From Diacronema lutheri (taxonomy: Eukaryota; Haptophyta; Pavlovophyceae; Pavlovales; Pavlovaceae), in assembly GCA_019448385.1 (NCBI GenBank), contig JAGTXO010000003.1, positions 1,364,001 to 1,428,000 of the forward strand: a stretch of 64,000 bases of DNA. The letters are read 5' to 3'. The notes beneath the pieces are model-generated. The model worked only from the letters and a program-made list of their open reading frames with translations, did not search any database and was not told the DNA's origin. Within the stretch, counting starts at the first letter, position 1; each line of letters opens with the position of its first letter. The translations under genes were made by a program, and so were the position numbers. Shown in pieces: positions 1 through 9,700 of this stretch.

Positions 1-78
1 GGCTTTGCCTCGGCCGCAGTGCTGCTGCAGCCAAGCCGACATTTCTCACACGTCGCCGCGCCCGGTGGCCACGCCAAT
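1..78 (+). repeat. Dispersed repeat copy cut by the left window edge
   Basis: The first 37 bases are identical to positions 31755-31791, just downstream of the SLC4-type gene. Looser similarity continues to about position 78. The copy probably extends left of the window. It may be the downstream region of a paralogous gene lying just outside, or a dispersed element. Confidence 0.75.
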
Positions 79-412
79 GGTTTATTCGCCCGAGGGCGTT
101 CTTGTTCGGAATTGATCGAAATACAAAGTACTCATAATAAAAAAGGGCAAAGGTGAATCTTAATCTTCTGCTGTTTTAACGAGAGGCCATACGCAGCTCA
201 TCCTCGCGCGCCTGCGATTCATCGCTCCGCTCGCCGCGCAGCGCGCGTCCAGTCGCGCGCCCGCGCGCAGTGTCTTCTCCATGCGCTCGCTTGAGGTGGC
301 GCTCATGGCGCAGGGGGCCGGCGGGCGCTGTTGTGGGTCCCACGGATCAGACTGCACGTTCCATGCGCGTGGCAAAGGATTTCTTGTGGCACGAGACAAC
401 CTTGTCAGGCTG
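79..412. other. Intergenic region with an AT-rich patch and one doubtful 48-codon ORF
   Basis: Positions about 110-175 are strikingly AT-rich for this window, including a run of six A's near 135, as expected of a 3' flank or polyadenylation region. On the minus strand an ATG at 306 opens a 48-codon frame ending at 160. It has no recognisable motif and could simply lie in the 3' UTR of the TFIIF gene. Nothing else is seen. Confidence 0.4.
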
Positions 413-1970
413 TCACTTCAGCACAAGCACTTTGCGCCCGTTGTATTCAATTTGCATCGCGATGGCCATGAGCACCTCGATCACCCAATGGCGAAACTCG
501 TCAGTCTGCGCCGACGGCTCGCCCTGCAGGTCGGCTCCCAGCTTGCTCATGAATTCCTCCGCCGTCGGCGGGCGCGTCCAGGCCTTGAGCATGCCCACGA
601 GGTCCGACTCCTGCATGAAGGCTGGCGCGCGCCGTGGCCGCTTGGCAGGCGCGGGCGCGGACGCGACGGCGTGCGACGCCGCCTGGCCGCCGGCGCGCTC
701 GCGCTTGCCAACCCCGCTCTGGCCCACGCCATTGCGCGCAACAACGGCGGCGCGCTGCGACGGCCCCGCGCCGTCGCCTTCATCATCGCTCTCACGCGCA
801 TTCGCGCCATCGGCGCGCATCCTTTCGTCCTTGAACGCATCGTCGTCCTCGTCGGCCGCGCGCTCGTCGATTCTCTGGAAGGCGTTCGTTGAGGCGTGCT
901 GCGCGCCGGCCGCGCCGTCCGCAGCGCCGTCGGCCGTCGCGCGCGCGTCGCCCTCATCGTCTTCCGAGCCCAGCTCCTCCGCGTTCCCTTCGCGCTCCTC
1001 GCTGCATTCGTCGTCTGAAAATTGGTCGCCATCGTCAAAATCAAGTTGCTCACCTTTGTCGGAGTCCTCGCCGAGCTCCTTCTCGAGGCCTGTGTTCATC
1101 CACGCGGCGGCCTCTTCGCCGCCGCCCTCGTACACGTCATTGTCCCCGTCCATCGCATCCGCTCGCGCCTGCCCGCCCGCCCCCACGCCGTCATCGTCGG
1201 AGCCGTCCGCGTCGCGCGCGCCGTCCGCACGGCCCGGACGAGCGCGGCCGCCGCGCGCGCCGCGTTTGTGACCGTCGGCGTCGGCGCGGAGGTAGTTGTC
1301 ATCATCGGTGATGCGCAGTGTATTGATCTCGCCCTCGTCGTTTTGCTCGCCCTCGCGAATCTTCCCCGCGCCCTGCGCCGGTCGGGCCGTGGGCAGGTGC
1401 GTGTCGCGCGTGTCGCGCGTGCGCGAAAAGGTGAGGCGTGCCCGCGCGACGCGGCGCGGCGCGGCGCGGCGCGGCGCGGCGCGGCGCGGCGCGATGCGGC
1501 ACGGCGCAGTGCAGCACCTTGCGCTCTAGGTAGAGGTCGCTCTGCGCATGTCGCGCGCGCATCTTCTCCTCCGCCTCGCGCTGCGCGCGCTCCTGGTCCT
1601 CGCGCTTCATCTCAGCGATCCTCGCGGGCCGCGGCACGAACGTGTACCACTCGTGGCACGGGACCATGCGCAACTCGCCACCGTCGGGCACGAGGAGCAC
1701 GTACTTGTCGCATTGCGACTCCTCGAGCGAGCCCACGTACGTCAGCGGTTCGGGCGCGCGCTGCGGGTGCGGCGCGGTGAGCAGCCATGGGCGCGTCGCC
1801 TCCGCCGCGCCGCGCCGCACGCGCCGCATGATGGCCGTATCGTCGCGCGCCATCGTCACGGTGATGTCCGCGCGCGCGAGGCCCGGATCGACCACCGACG
1901 AGAACCGCGCGACGTGCGTCTTCGCCACGTCGCCGCGGGCCACCACGCGGAGACGGGGCGGCGCGCTCAT
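413..1970 (-). CDS. GTF2F1: Transcription initiation factor IIF subunit alpha (RAP74)
   Basis: Large subunit of TFIIF, which escorts RNA polymerase II into the preinitiation complex. Two exons: 1970-1518 and 1372-413 (470 aa). The 145-nt GT-AG intron is phase 0. The N-terminal dimerisation domain is clear: PWLL, then YVGSLEE, YVLLVPDGGELRMVPCHEWY and F.P, matching the RAP74 pattern of a conserved W in a Y/W-rich beta barrel. A helical Glu/Arg stretch and LRITDDD follow, then a long acidic linker as in the family. The C-terminus (FMQESDLVGMLKAW onward) matches the position of the winged-helix domain that binds FCP1. The start is the ATG at 1970, 16 nt from the opposing ATG at 1987. The product is nuclear. 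Exon 1 ends at LYLERK and exon 2 resumes GAGKIREGEQ. Confidence 0.88.
1451..1492. repeat. Pentanucleotide GGCGC tandem repeat in the TFIIF alpha intron
   Basis: About eight consecutive GCGGC/GGCGC units lie inside the only intron of the TFIIF alpha gene, near its donor end. The unit length is not a multiple of three, consistent with a non-coding position. Confidence 0.85.
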
Positions 1971-1986
1971 CGTGCGCGCGACAACG

Positions 1987-2355
1987 ATGGCGGACGGCGC
2001 GTTGAAAGGCTCGGGTGGAAGGCGCGCGCTCGTCGCCGCGGCCATCACGCATGCCTCGGCGCAGCAGCATGCCGGCCGTGCGGGCGAGCCGATTGAGCTC
2101 GAGAAGCTGGGCCTGTTCGCCGGCGCGCAGCCGTCGCTCGTCTCGCCCGAGCGGCTCACGTCTGCCGCGTCGATCGAAGCTCGCGTGCACGCGGATCGCG
2201 CCGACGCGTGCGTAGCGGCCAGCGCACTCATCGCAATGGATGATGAGCTGCTGCGGGCCAAAGCGTGGCTCGAGGATCTGCTGGGCGCCAAGAGTGAGCC
2301 AGACAGCGGGAGATTCACGACGGCGTGGATGGATGACGTCCGAGCGCATGACTGA
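1987..2355 (+). CDS. Hypothetical protein, 122 aa
   Basis: Single-exon frame starting at an ATG in a good context (ACAACGATGGCG), head-to-head with TFIIF alpha. It is Ala-rich with two likely helical segments (PIELEKLGLFAG and ALIAMDDELLRAKAWLEDLLG). No signal peptide or membrane segment is visible and I do not recognise a family. It ends 74 nt before the convergent stop of the next gene. Support is its start context, G/C-biased third positions and its fit in the gap. It could be a spurious antisense frame. Confidence 0.4.
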   Translation: MADGALKGSGGRRALVAAAITHASAQQHAGRAGEPIELEKLGLFAGAQPSLVSPERLTSAASIEARVHADRADACVAASALIAMDDELLRAKAWLEDLLGAKSEPDSGRFTTAWMDDVRAHD

Positions 2356-2429
2356 TACGCGTTGCGCGGCGCGCACATGTTCAGAACCTCGCTCGCGGCC
2401 GTCAGGCGCATCGAACGCCTTGGACGCGC

Positions 2430-3044
2430 TCAGTCCGACCCCTGCTTGATGGCCACGGCCACAGGCAACTTGACTTGCTCGGCGGATTGCACGCGCCACC
2501 TTGAGATGGACGTCCGGCCTCCGCGCGCCTCGAGGCCGCGCTCGCTCCAGTCCTGACGGATGGTGCCGATGACCATGCTCCACTGCAACAAGCCGGCCAA
2601 AGCAACCGCCGGCGCGAGCACACGCGCCGAGCGCTTCTCGAGGAGCATGTGGTAGGCGGACTGGCATCCGGCGGCGAGGATCCACGTCGAGCCGAGGACC
2701 TGAGCCGAAATGTCGGCGTATCGCGCGCGTGGCACGCCTTCGACTGCCATGAGGGCCCACACGGTCGCGCCAATGACCGGCGGGAGCAACGTTGTGTACA
2801 GCACGACGCTCCTGAGCGCGTACGCGCGGAGCGGGTAGCCCTGCGTCGGGATGAGCAGCGGAGCGAGGCCGTGCCAGCTCGTGCTCAGCGCGAGCGCCGA
2901 GCCGCCGCCGAGCGCAGCGACAGCTGCGCAGCGCTCAGCGGCGTGCTCGTCCGCGCGGCCTGCGCGACCGAGCGTCAACAGCGCGTACGCCCCGGTCGCG
3001 CTGGCCGACCCGATGAGTGCTGCCGCGCCACACTCCGCGGCCAT
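2430..3044 (-). CDS. Small polytopic membrane protein, unknown function (204 aa)
   Basis: About five hydrophobic segments are visible: near the N-terminus (AAALIGSASATGAYALL), then AAVAALGGGSALALS, VVLYTTLLPPVIGATVWALM, STWILAAGC and APAVALAGLLQWSMVIGTI. A short hydrophilic tail ends IKQGSD. The frame stays open upstream to 3185, but that would run into the divergent cyclin gene starting at 3119. The ATG at 3044 is therefore preferred and leaves a 74-nt shared promoter. The family is not recognised. It is probably an endomembrane or plastid membrane protein, which is inference from hydropathy alone. Confidence 0.55.
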   Translation of the reverse strand: MAAECGAAALIGSASATGAYALLTLGRAGRADEHAAERCAAVAALGGGSALALSTSWHGLAPLLIPTQGYPLRAYALRSVVLYTTLLPPVIGATVWALMAVEGVPRARYADISAQVLGSTWILAAGCQSAYHMLLEKRSARVLAPAVALAGLLQWSMVIGTIRQDWSERGLEARGGRTSISRWRVQSAEQVKLPVAVAIKQGSD

Positions 3045-3118
3045 CGTGGCGGGGACGGCCGTGGTCGCGGGCCAATCTCTTGCAGCTGCGGCGAGTGTCG
3101 GGCGCTCGGCGAGCGGCG

Positions 3119-5172
3119 ATGGCGGGCAGCCCGGCCGCGGCGGAGGCCGACGGCGCGCTCGTGACCACAACCGTGAACGAGGCAACGCCCGAGGGGGCGA
3201 GCGTCGTCACGTTCAACGACGGCGGGAAGGACGGCGAGTCGCGCTCGCGCGGCGCGCGCCGGCAGGGCTTCGCGCTGCGCAGGATACAGTCCATCGACTC
3301 GTGCAGCTTTGGCGAAAAGGAGCGTCGCGGCTCGACACCCACCGCCGCGGGCAGCAGCACCGCCTCGAGCGGCAGCACGTGCGCCGAGCCTAACCATGAG
3401 GAGCTTCTGCTCAGCGTCGGCTCCGTGCTCCACAGGCGCGCGCGCGCGGCGCGTGTGGCGGGCGGGAGTTGAGGAGGGGCGGCGCGGAAGCGCGCGCCGT
3501 GCGAGAAGCGTGCGCCTCGCGCGTGGCCATTCGCGCACGACGCGCGCGCTCCTTGCGAACGCCGCGCTCGCATGCGCGGCGAGCGCGCAGGCGTATTCAG
3601 GATAACGAGGCCCGCCCAAACAAGCGCGAGCTCCCGCTCTTCTACGAGGATACACACACGCGTTCCGCACGCCCCGACACGTACGAGGTCGCTCACCCCC
3701 TCCTCCTCTCCCGCACGATGAGCATGCCGACCGTCTTTGCCGTACGCCGCCTGCCAAAACCCGAGCCGCAGCCGCTCACCTTCGACGTGCCCACGCTACG
3801 GACGATCGTGCAATTCCTGCAGGCGCGCGCGCAGCACGCGCCGGCGCGTTCAAACGCGCGCCCGCCGAGCTTGACGCTCATGCGCGACGTGCGATTGACG
3901 AAACCGGGCTGTGACGTGCGCGCGTGCGCCTCGGTGCTTCTCGCGAGCGCTTCAGAACATCTGGCGAAAGGCGCGGCTTACGCCGCACTGCGTGATCATC
4001 TGCCTCGTGTACGTCGATCGGCTCGAGGCAAAGTCCGAGGACGGCGTGCTCCTACACGCGCGCTCGTGGCGACCAATCATCTTCAGCGCTCTCCTTCTCG
4101 CATCGAAGGCGCGCGCGCGCGGGGGGGGGGGGGGGGGGGGGGGGGCTGGAGCGGCCGCCGAGCGGGCGCGGGTCGCGCGGCACCTCGCTCGCTGCGCGCG
4201 GTGTCGCGGAAGTCGGGCGGGAGTCTGGGCGGGGCAAAGACGCGCCTGGTTGAGCAGCAGCCCCCCCCATCGCGTCTGCGCGCAGCACCGGGGCTTCCAT
4301 TGCGCGGCATTGCGCGGCATTGGCTGTGCGTGCCAAACTGCGCGCGGCTGTGGCTTTGCGCACACTCAGGCTCGCTTCACACAGCGGCGCACAGACCGCT
4401 TTGCCCGGCGAGCGTTTCGGAGCACCGTCAGCTCGCGCAGCCTAAGGAGGGCACAAAGTGGGCGGCGCCGCCGGCCACGGCCAGAGCCAACCCGCGCGCG
4501 CTCTTCCCGCTCGGCCGCGGCCTGCGCAGGTGTGGCATGACATTTCCTATTGGAACTCGGACTTTTCAACCATCTGCCCAATGTTTAACATCCGAAACGT
4601 GAACAAGCTGGAGCGAACCATCCTCGAGCTCCTCTCGTACGACACGATCATCTCGTCATCGCAGGTGCGTGCGTGCGTCGGCCCGCACGCACCCGCCATC
4701 ACCCGCCGTCGCCTTGCGCACCGACGAGAGCAGCCGCGCAGCGCCGACGTGCGCGCCGACGCGTGCGTGCGGGCCGCCGCGCGCCGCTCTGATGCGGCCC
4801 ATGCTCGCGCAGTACGCGCAATACTACTTCAGCTTACGCCAGGCGTCGTTTAGCCAGCACGAGCGGCGCAAGCTGCAGAGCGATGCGGACGCCAACCCGA
4901 GCCGGCCCGCCGACAACTTTCGCACCAAACTTATGCTGCGCGTCGGCGTGCCTGCGTCGAACCAGCTGCGCACGCGCTCGATCACGCTTGCACCAAAGCA
5001 TCAGGACGCCATGGCGCCAAAGATGCGCAAGCTGAAGCTCGACGCGGAAGCCCATGCCGAGGCGCATGGGCCCGGCAGCGCGCGGCCATCGGCCGCCAGC
5101 GGCGCGGGCAGCGGCGGGAATCCGGCGGCACATTTCGCCAGGTCAGCGCCGCACGAGGCATCCGTGCAATGA
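3119..5172 (+). CDS. Cyclin-Y-like cyclin
   Basis: A cyclin-box protein of the cyclin-Y/PHO80-like group, which in other eukaryotes activates CDK14/16-type or PHO85-type kinases. Five exons: 3119-3435, 3591-3822, 3956-4108, 4530-4664 and 4813-5172 (398 aa). The cyclin box is unmistakable once spliced: VPTLRTIVQFLQ, then LTPHCVIICLVYVDRLEA, then FSALLLASK joined to VWHDISYWN, then VNKLERTILELLSYD, then YAQYYFSLR, as in cyclin Y. Introns 1-3 begin with GC (all followed by GCGCGC) and end in AG. Intron 4 is GT-AG. Intron 3 holds a 25-nt poly-G tract. The N-terminal 100 residues and the C-terminus (basic, with RKLQSD and RKLKLD) are low-complexity. It shares a short divergent promoter with the membrane-protein gene. 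Confidence 0.85.
4121..4145 (+). repeat. 25-nt poly-G tract in cyclin intron 3
   Basis: Twenty-five consecutive G residues follow the GCGCGCGCGC stretch at the 5' end of the 421-nt intron 3. This is the longest homopolymer in the window, and its exact length may be uncertain in the assembly. Confidence 0.9.
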
Positions 5173-5213
5173 CGACTTGCGAGTGATCAGCTGGGGAAAC
5201 GAGGCGTGCGAGC

Positions 5214-5828
5214 TCAGACCGGACGTGGCAAACTGCCTGCTGGGGTGGACACGCCCACTCTCCCGCTGAAGGGCGCGACGTGCGGCGCAGTCGCGGGCCT
5301 CGGCGCGCGCGAGTGCGACATGTCGAGCGCCGTGATGCCGAGCGGGCTGATCGAGCTCGGCGAGAGCAGTGCCAAGCGGCGCGAGGGCGATGCCGGCGGC
5401 GCCATGCCGTCGTACGGCACGGGCGACGCGATGAGCAACCCCGAATCCAACTGCTGGGTCCATTCGACGAGCTCGTCGGCCTCGAGCTCGTCCGGAACTG
5501 CCCAGCTGCTGCCGAGTGGCGTCGTGCGCTTGGAACGCGCGCTTGCCGAGCCGAGCCGGGCAGTTGGATCGATCCCGTAGAGCCGCTGCAGCTTTTTGAT
5601 CCGGTCGTCCCGCCGCGTCTCGACGGGCACCGCGCGTTCGCACTCGAGGATCTTGCGAAAGCGCTGCAACTCGTCGCGCAGCATCTCCTCGCGCTGCGCT
5701 CGGCGGTACGCCAGGCCGTGCGGTAGTACGCTCGCGCCCATGGACACAGACGCCACGGCGCGCAGCTCGGACGCCGTGAGGGTCGTTGCGACGTGCGCCC
5801 ATTGCTTGTCGAGCTCGTACACCTCCAT
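5214..5828 (-). CDS. Hypothetical coiled-coil protein, 204 aa
   Basis: Single-exon frame from an ATG at 5828 (MEVYELDKQW). Residues about 35-85 are strongly charged and probably helical or coiled-coil (REEMLRDELQRFRKILECER, then RRDDRIKKLQRLYGID). Next comes an acidic segment (DELEADELVEWTQQLD), then a Ser/Pro/Ala-rich disordered tail. No catalytic motif, signal peptide or membrane span is seen and the family is not recognised. The gene ends 41 nt from the stop of the convergent cyclin gene. It starts 50 nt from the divergent putative plastid-protein gene, suggesting a shared promoter. Confidence 0.55.
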   Translation of the reverse strand: MEVYELDKQWAHVATTLTASELRAVASVSMGASVLPHGLAYRRAQREEMLRDELQRFRKILECERAVPVETRRDDRIKKLQRLYGIDPTARLGSASARSKRTTPLGSSWAVPDELEADELVEWTQQLDSGLLIASPVPYDGMAPPASPSRRLALLSPSSISPLGITALDMSHSRAPRPATAPHVAPFSGRVGVSTPAGSLPRPV

Positions 5829-5878
5829 CGCCTCGAAAGAAACGGGGAAAAAAACGGACAAGCCTCTTCCATTATTAA

Positions 5879-6727
5879 ATGGGCTCCAAACTTCGCGCCC
5901 TCGTGCTGGCCGGACCGCTGCTCGGCGCCGCGTGCGCCGGGTGCAGCGCGCTTGCGCCGCGGTGGCGAGCTGGACATGCACCGAGAGTCGGCCGGCGCCA
6001 TGTCTTGCACAGCAGAAGCTCGACGTCAGCGCTCGCGCGCGAGGCGCGCGAGGCGGACCCGCCGACGTGGCTCGAGCAGGTGCGCTCGGCGCTCTTTGCG
6101 GACGAGAGCGACGAGGCGCCGGCAGAGCTGCGGGCGGCGGCGGACTTTCTTACCGCTGAGCCGGGCTTCTTGATCCGCATGACGCTCGGCTCTGAGCCTG
6201 CCCGTGGTGCGGGTGGGAGCGGCACCCTCGCGCGCGCGACTTCGCCTACCGTCTCGCTCACGCTACCGGTGAGCTTCAGCGCCGACGCGACGCCCGGGCT
6301 GGACCCGTTGCAGGGCGACGTGGCGATCCTAAAGGAGTCCAAGTACTTCAGCACGCCGCCGTGCTTTTGGCTGGCCGAACATGAGGGTGGAGGAGGTGAC
6401 CCCATCCCCGCCCTCTGGCAGATGCGCGTGAACTGCCTCGGCATCGACGCGAGCGGCGCAACCTTGCTACCCGAGGGGCCAACATTCTTCAACGCGCGTC
6501 TCCAAAGGAGTCGGCTCGGCGAGTGGGAGCTCTTCGGCGGCACGATCACGGTCAAGGAGCAGGTCCCGCTCTGCCGAGGCATCCTCGCCGAGCTCAAGAT
6601 CGTCGGAACGTTTGACGTGCAACCACAAGGCCGAGAGCAACACCCCGAGCGCGAGCAGCCGCAGCCCTCCGCCGACGCGGGCCCAGCCGGCGAATTGCCC
6701 GGTCGAGGTGCGCAGCAAACTATGTAG
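5879..6727 (+). CDS. Putative plastid-targeted conserved protein, 282 aa
   Basis: Starts at an ATG (MGSKLRALVLAGPLLGAACAGCSA) giving a hydrophobic signal peptide. An Arg/Ser/His-rich, acid-poor stretch follows, as in the bipartite leaders of nucleus-encoded proteins in secondary plastids. The mature part has WLEQVRSALF, a beta-rich core (VSLTLPVSFSADATPG, VAILKESKYFSTPPCFWL, LGEWELFGGTITVKEQVP) and a Pro/Gln-rich tail. This resembles lipocalin- or DUF-like stromal proteins of algae, but I cannot assign a family. No intron is needed. Its stop overlaps the 3' end of the convergent APC1 gene by 8 nt. Confidence 0.65.
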   Translation: MGSKLRALVLAGPLLGAACAGCSALAPRWRAGHAPRVGRRHVLHSRSSTSALAREAREADPPTWLEQVRSALFADESDEAPAELRAAADFLTAEPGFLIRMTLGSEPARGAGGSGTLARATSPTVSLTLPVSFSADATPGLDPLQGDVAILKESKYFSTPPCFWLAEHEGGGGDPIPALWQMRVNCLGIDASGATLLPEGPTFFNARLQRSRLGEWELFGGTITVKEQVPLCRGILAELKIVGTFDVQPQGREQHPEREQPQPSADAGPAGELPGRGAQQTM

Positions 6728-9700
6728 CCATCGGGCTCGCAAAGCGATACAAGCTCGCGAGCCGCATGAGCGTCGAGGCGGGCGTATGCGGCAGCGCCTC
6801 GCGCGCGGCCAGGAGCCACGCCACGTGCGAGTGAGGCCTGCGCGCCTCGAGCGTGCGCTCGAGCGCCTCGAGCTCGTGCCTGGCGGGCACGCGATGAAAC
6901 GCGAGCAGCTCGCCGACGCGCGTCCGGAGCGCCGTGTCCGCCGGCATCTCGAAGGTGCGTAGGTAATGCACAACCGCCTCGTCGAGCCGCGCGCTCGCCG
7001 CCGAGCCGAGCGCGCACTCGAGTGCCGTTTGCACGCTCGAGATGAACTCGGGCTGCAGCAGCGGCTGCGAGCTACGGTCGGAGAGGCGCGAGGGCGCCTC
7101 GGACTCGTGGTAGTGCAGCAGCAGCCGCAGCTCGCGCATCGCGAGCCCACCCGCCGCGCCGCGCATCGCGAGTTCGGTCGTTCGCCACAGCGCGACGTAC
7201 CGCATGACGACCTCGGGCGCACCCTTGGTCAGGCACTCGAAGAGCGCGCCGCCGCAGAAGGCTGCGCGCTCGTCGCTGCCCGCGCACAGCTGCCGCGCGA
7301 ACGCGAGCAGTTCGACGTCCGCGCCGAAGGAGACGAGGTAGTGCTCGCGCGCGGCGTCGGCCGCGGCCGAGCCGTCGGCGGCCGGGCCCGACGTGCACTG
7401 CGCGGCGACGAGCGCGCTCGTCGGCGCGCCACCGTGACCACGCGCGCCGCTTGCGTCGCCCTGACCCATCTTACTCAACCTTTCGAGCTGCGGGGCAAGC
7501 GACGCGAACGGCCGGCATATGAGCGAGCGGAGCGCGCGCGGGTCGTCGGCATACGGCAGATGGCCGCCCTTCCGCTTCACGAAGAGAAGCCTTTGCCGGA
7601 CCGCGAGCGCGTGCGCGCCGTTCGACGCGACGTCGAGCTCGAGCGGCCAGTAACGCGGCCCGCGCACGCGCAGTGCGACGATGCGGTGCAGCTCCGGCAG
7701 TAGGCACGGCGCGACTTTGCGCAACGTGACGACGCGCGCCGCGCCGCTTGGGCCGCCGGCCGCGCCAACGCACCCGCGCGCCGCGCCGTCGGTGCCGTCG
7801 TCGTCGGCGCCGGCGTGCAGTGCGGGATCTGCAAGAACGTCCACCTCGATTGGCACGAGCGAGGGAGCGCCGGAGTCCACGTCGTACGCGTCGAGGCAGC
7901 GCGGCTCCGCGGCAAGGACGTAGAGATGGCGAAGGGCCTGGAGGTGATACCGATTGTCGGCTGGGCGCGCGGGCATGTGCGGATAAAGGGCAATAACGAG
8001 AGAGGCGATCGCAGAGTCCGACGTCGTAAGAGTCCACCGTCCGCCACCTATGCGGCGCAAGAGGGGAAGGAGGGCGCGGCGTGCGCCGCGGCGGGGCGCG
8101 CGCTCGCGCGGTGCGTGGGCTCGCCGCGCGAGGCGCGCGCCGCGGGCGCCGCGCGCCGCGCCGCCCGCGCCGCGCGCCCGTCGCCCGCGAGGGAGGCGAG
8201 CGCGCGCGCCGCTACCGAGGAACAGGATGCCGAGCGCCATCGAAACAGCCGTCTGCAGCCCGTGCTGCGCGCCGTCGGCGCTGCCCGGCGACGCGCCCGC
8301 CGGCTTGATGCAAAACGCGCGCACGAGCCGCAGGGTGTCCAAGTGACCGCTGCCTGGCCGCCGAAATTCAAAAGATGGGTGGCGCGCGCGCGCGAGCAGG
8401 GCAGATGTGAGCGGACACGGCGCGGTCGCCCGGGCGATGCTGAGCGCACCGGCGCGCGCCCTCACGCGCTCTGCGCCCCCCTCTCGCGCGCACGCGCGCG
8501 ATGCGGCCGTCGCGCGCCGCTCGCGGCCGCGCCCCCCGCATGGCGGCGTGGCTATTTTTAGCCCGCGTGCGCGGGGTGGTGCGGGGTGGTGACAAGACCA
8601 AAAACGGCCGGGCGCCGCGCCCTCTGCTTCGCGCCGCGCGCCGCACGCTGCTCGGCGCGCGCACCGGCCATCACGCACGCGAGCGCGAGCAGCGCGGAGC
8701 CGAGGCAGCACTCGATCGTGGGTAGCTCCGCAGCCGTTACAGCCGTTACGCCGCGCGTCCCTGCGATGGCGCCCGCGCTCGCGCCAGCCGACGCTCGGAG
8801 CGCGTGGAAGCGCTTCACGTGCGCGGCGAGCAGCGCCTGCGCGCCGCGGTGCGCCGAGCCCGCGTACCGCAGGCCAATCGCGCTGCACGCGCCCGCGACG
8901 GCGTGCACGTGCGCCATGCGCAGCGCAACGCGATCCACGGTGCGCGCGCGCGCGTTGGGCGAGGTGCCGCCGCCATCGCGCGCGGTGCCGACGTCGGCGG
9001 CCGGGTCATCGAAGGCGGCGCGCACGATCGGAGGCAGCTGGCGCATCAGCCACGCCTCGCTCGCGCGCACTTCGTCCCACAGCACGAGCGATCGCGCGAG
9101 CACCTGCGCGGCGCGCAAGGAGGGCGCAGACGGGCTGAGTGCAAGCGCGCGCTCGCGCAGTGGTGCGCAGGTGCTCGCGCGGGCGCAGCGCGGCGCGCGT
9201 CTCGGCGCGTGCACGGCGGCGCAAGTCGCGGCGCGGGATGAGGGGGCGCGGCTGGGCAGATTGGCCGGGCTCGAGGACGCGAGCGGCGAGCGGCGCGGCG
9301 CGCACGCGGAGTTGTACGCAGTCCGGACGCACGCGTTCGAGTTCATAGTGCGTCGAGGGCACCTCGAGCTGCGCCGCTGCCGAGCGGCTGCCCGTCTTTA
9401 AAAACGCGAGGCCGAGCGCGAGGGTTGCGCCGGGCGCGGTCACGTTGGCGTTCACGTGGTCGCCCTCGCGCATGCGGCAGCAGCGCGAGGCGGCGGCGCT
9501 AGCGCGCGATGAGCGGCTCGCCGCGGCGCGGCCGCCGCTCCCGCCGCCACCGCCGCCGTCGCCGTCGCCGCAGCGGCTCCCGCCGCCGCCACCGCCACCG
9601 CCACCGCCACCGCCACTGTCCGTGCCGGGCGTGAGCGCGCCGCCTTGGATGTAACGGCCAAGCTGATCTTCAATATTCAAATCGGCGAGGCCCGCCGCGT

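Noticed and set aside
281-1780. Long plus-strand open frames over the TFIIF alpha gene
   Set aside because: They are Arg/Ala/Pro-rich antisense shadows of the acidic minus-strand exon with no family features. In DNA this GC-rich, stops are rare in every frame.
3045-3185. N-terminal extension of the membrane protein to 3185
   Set aside because: It would overlap the first coding bases of the cyclin gene on the other strand and is Pro/Arg-rich. The ATG at 3044 directly precedes the first hydrophobic segment.
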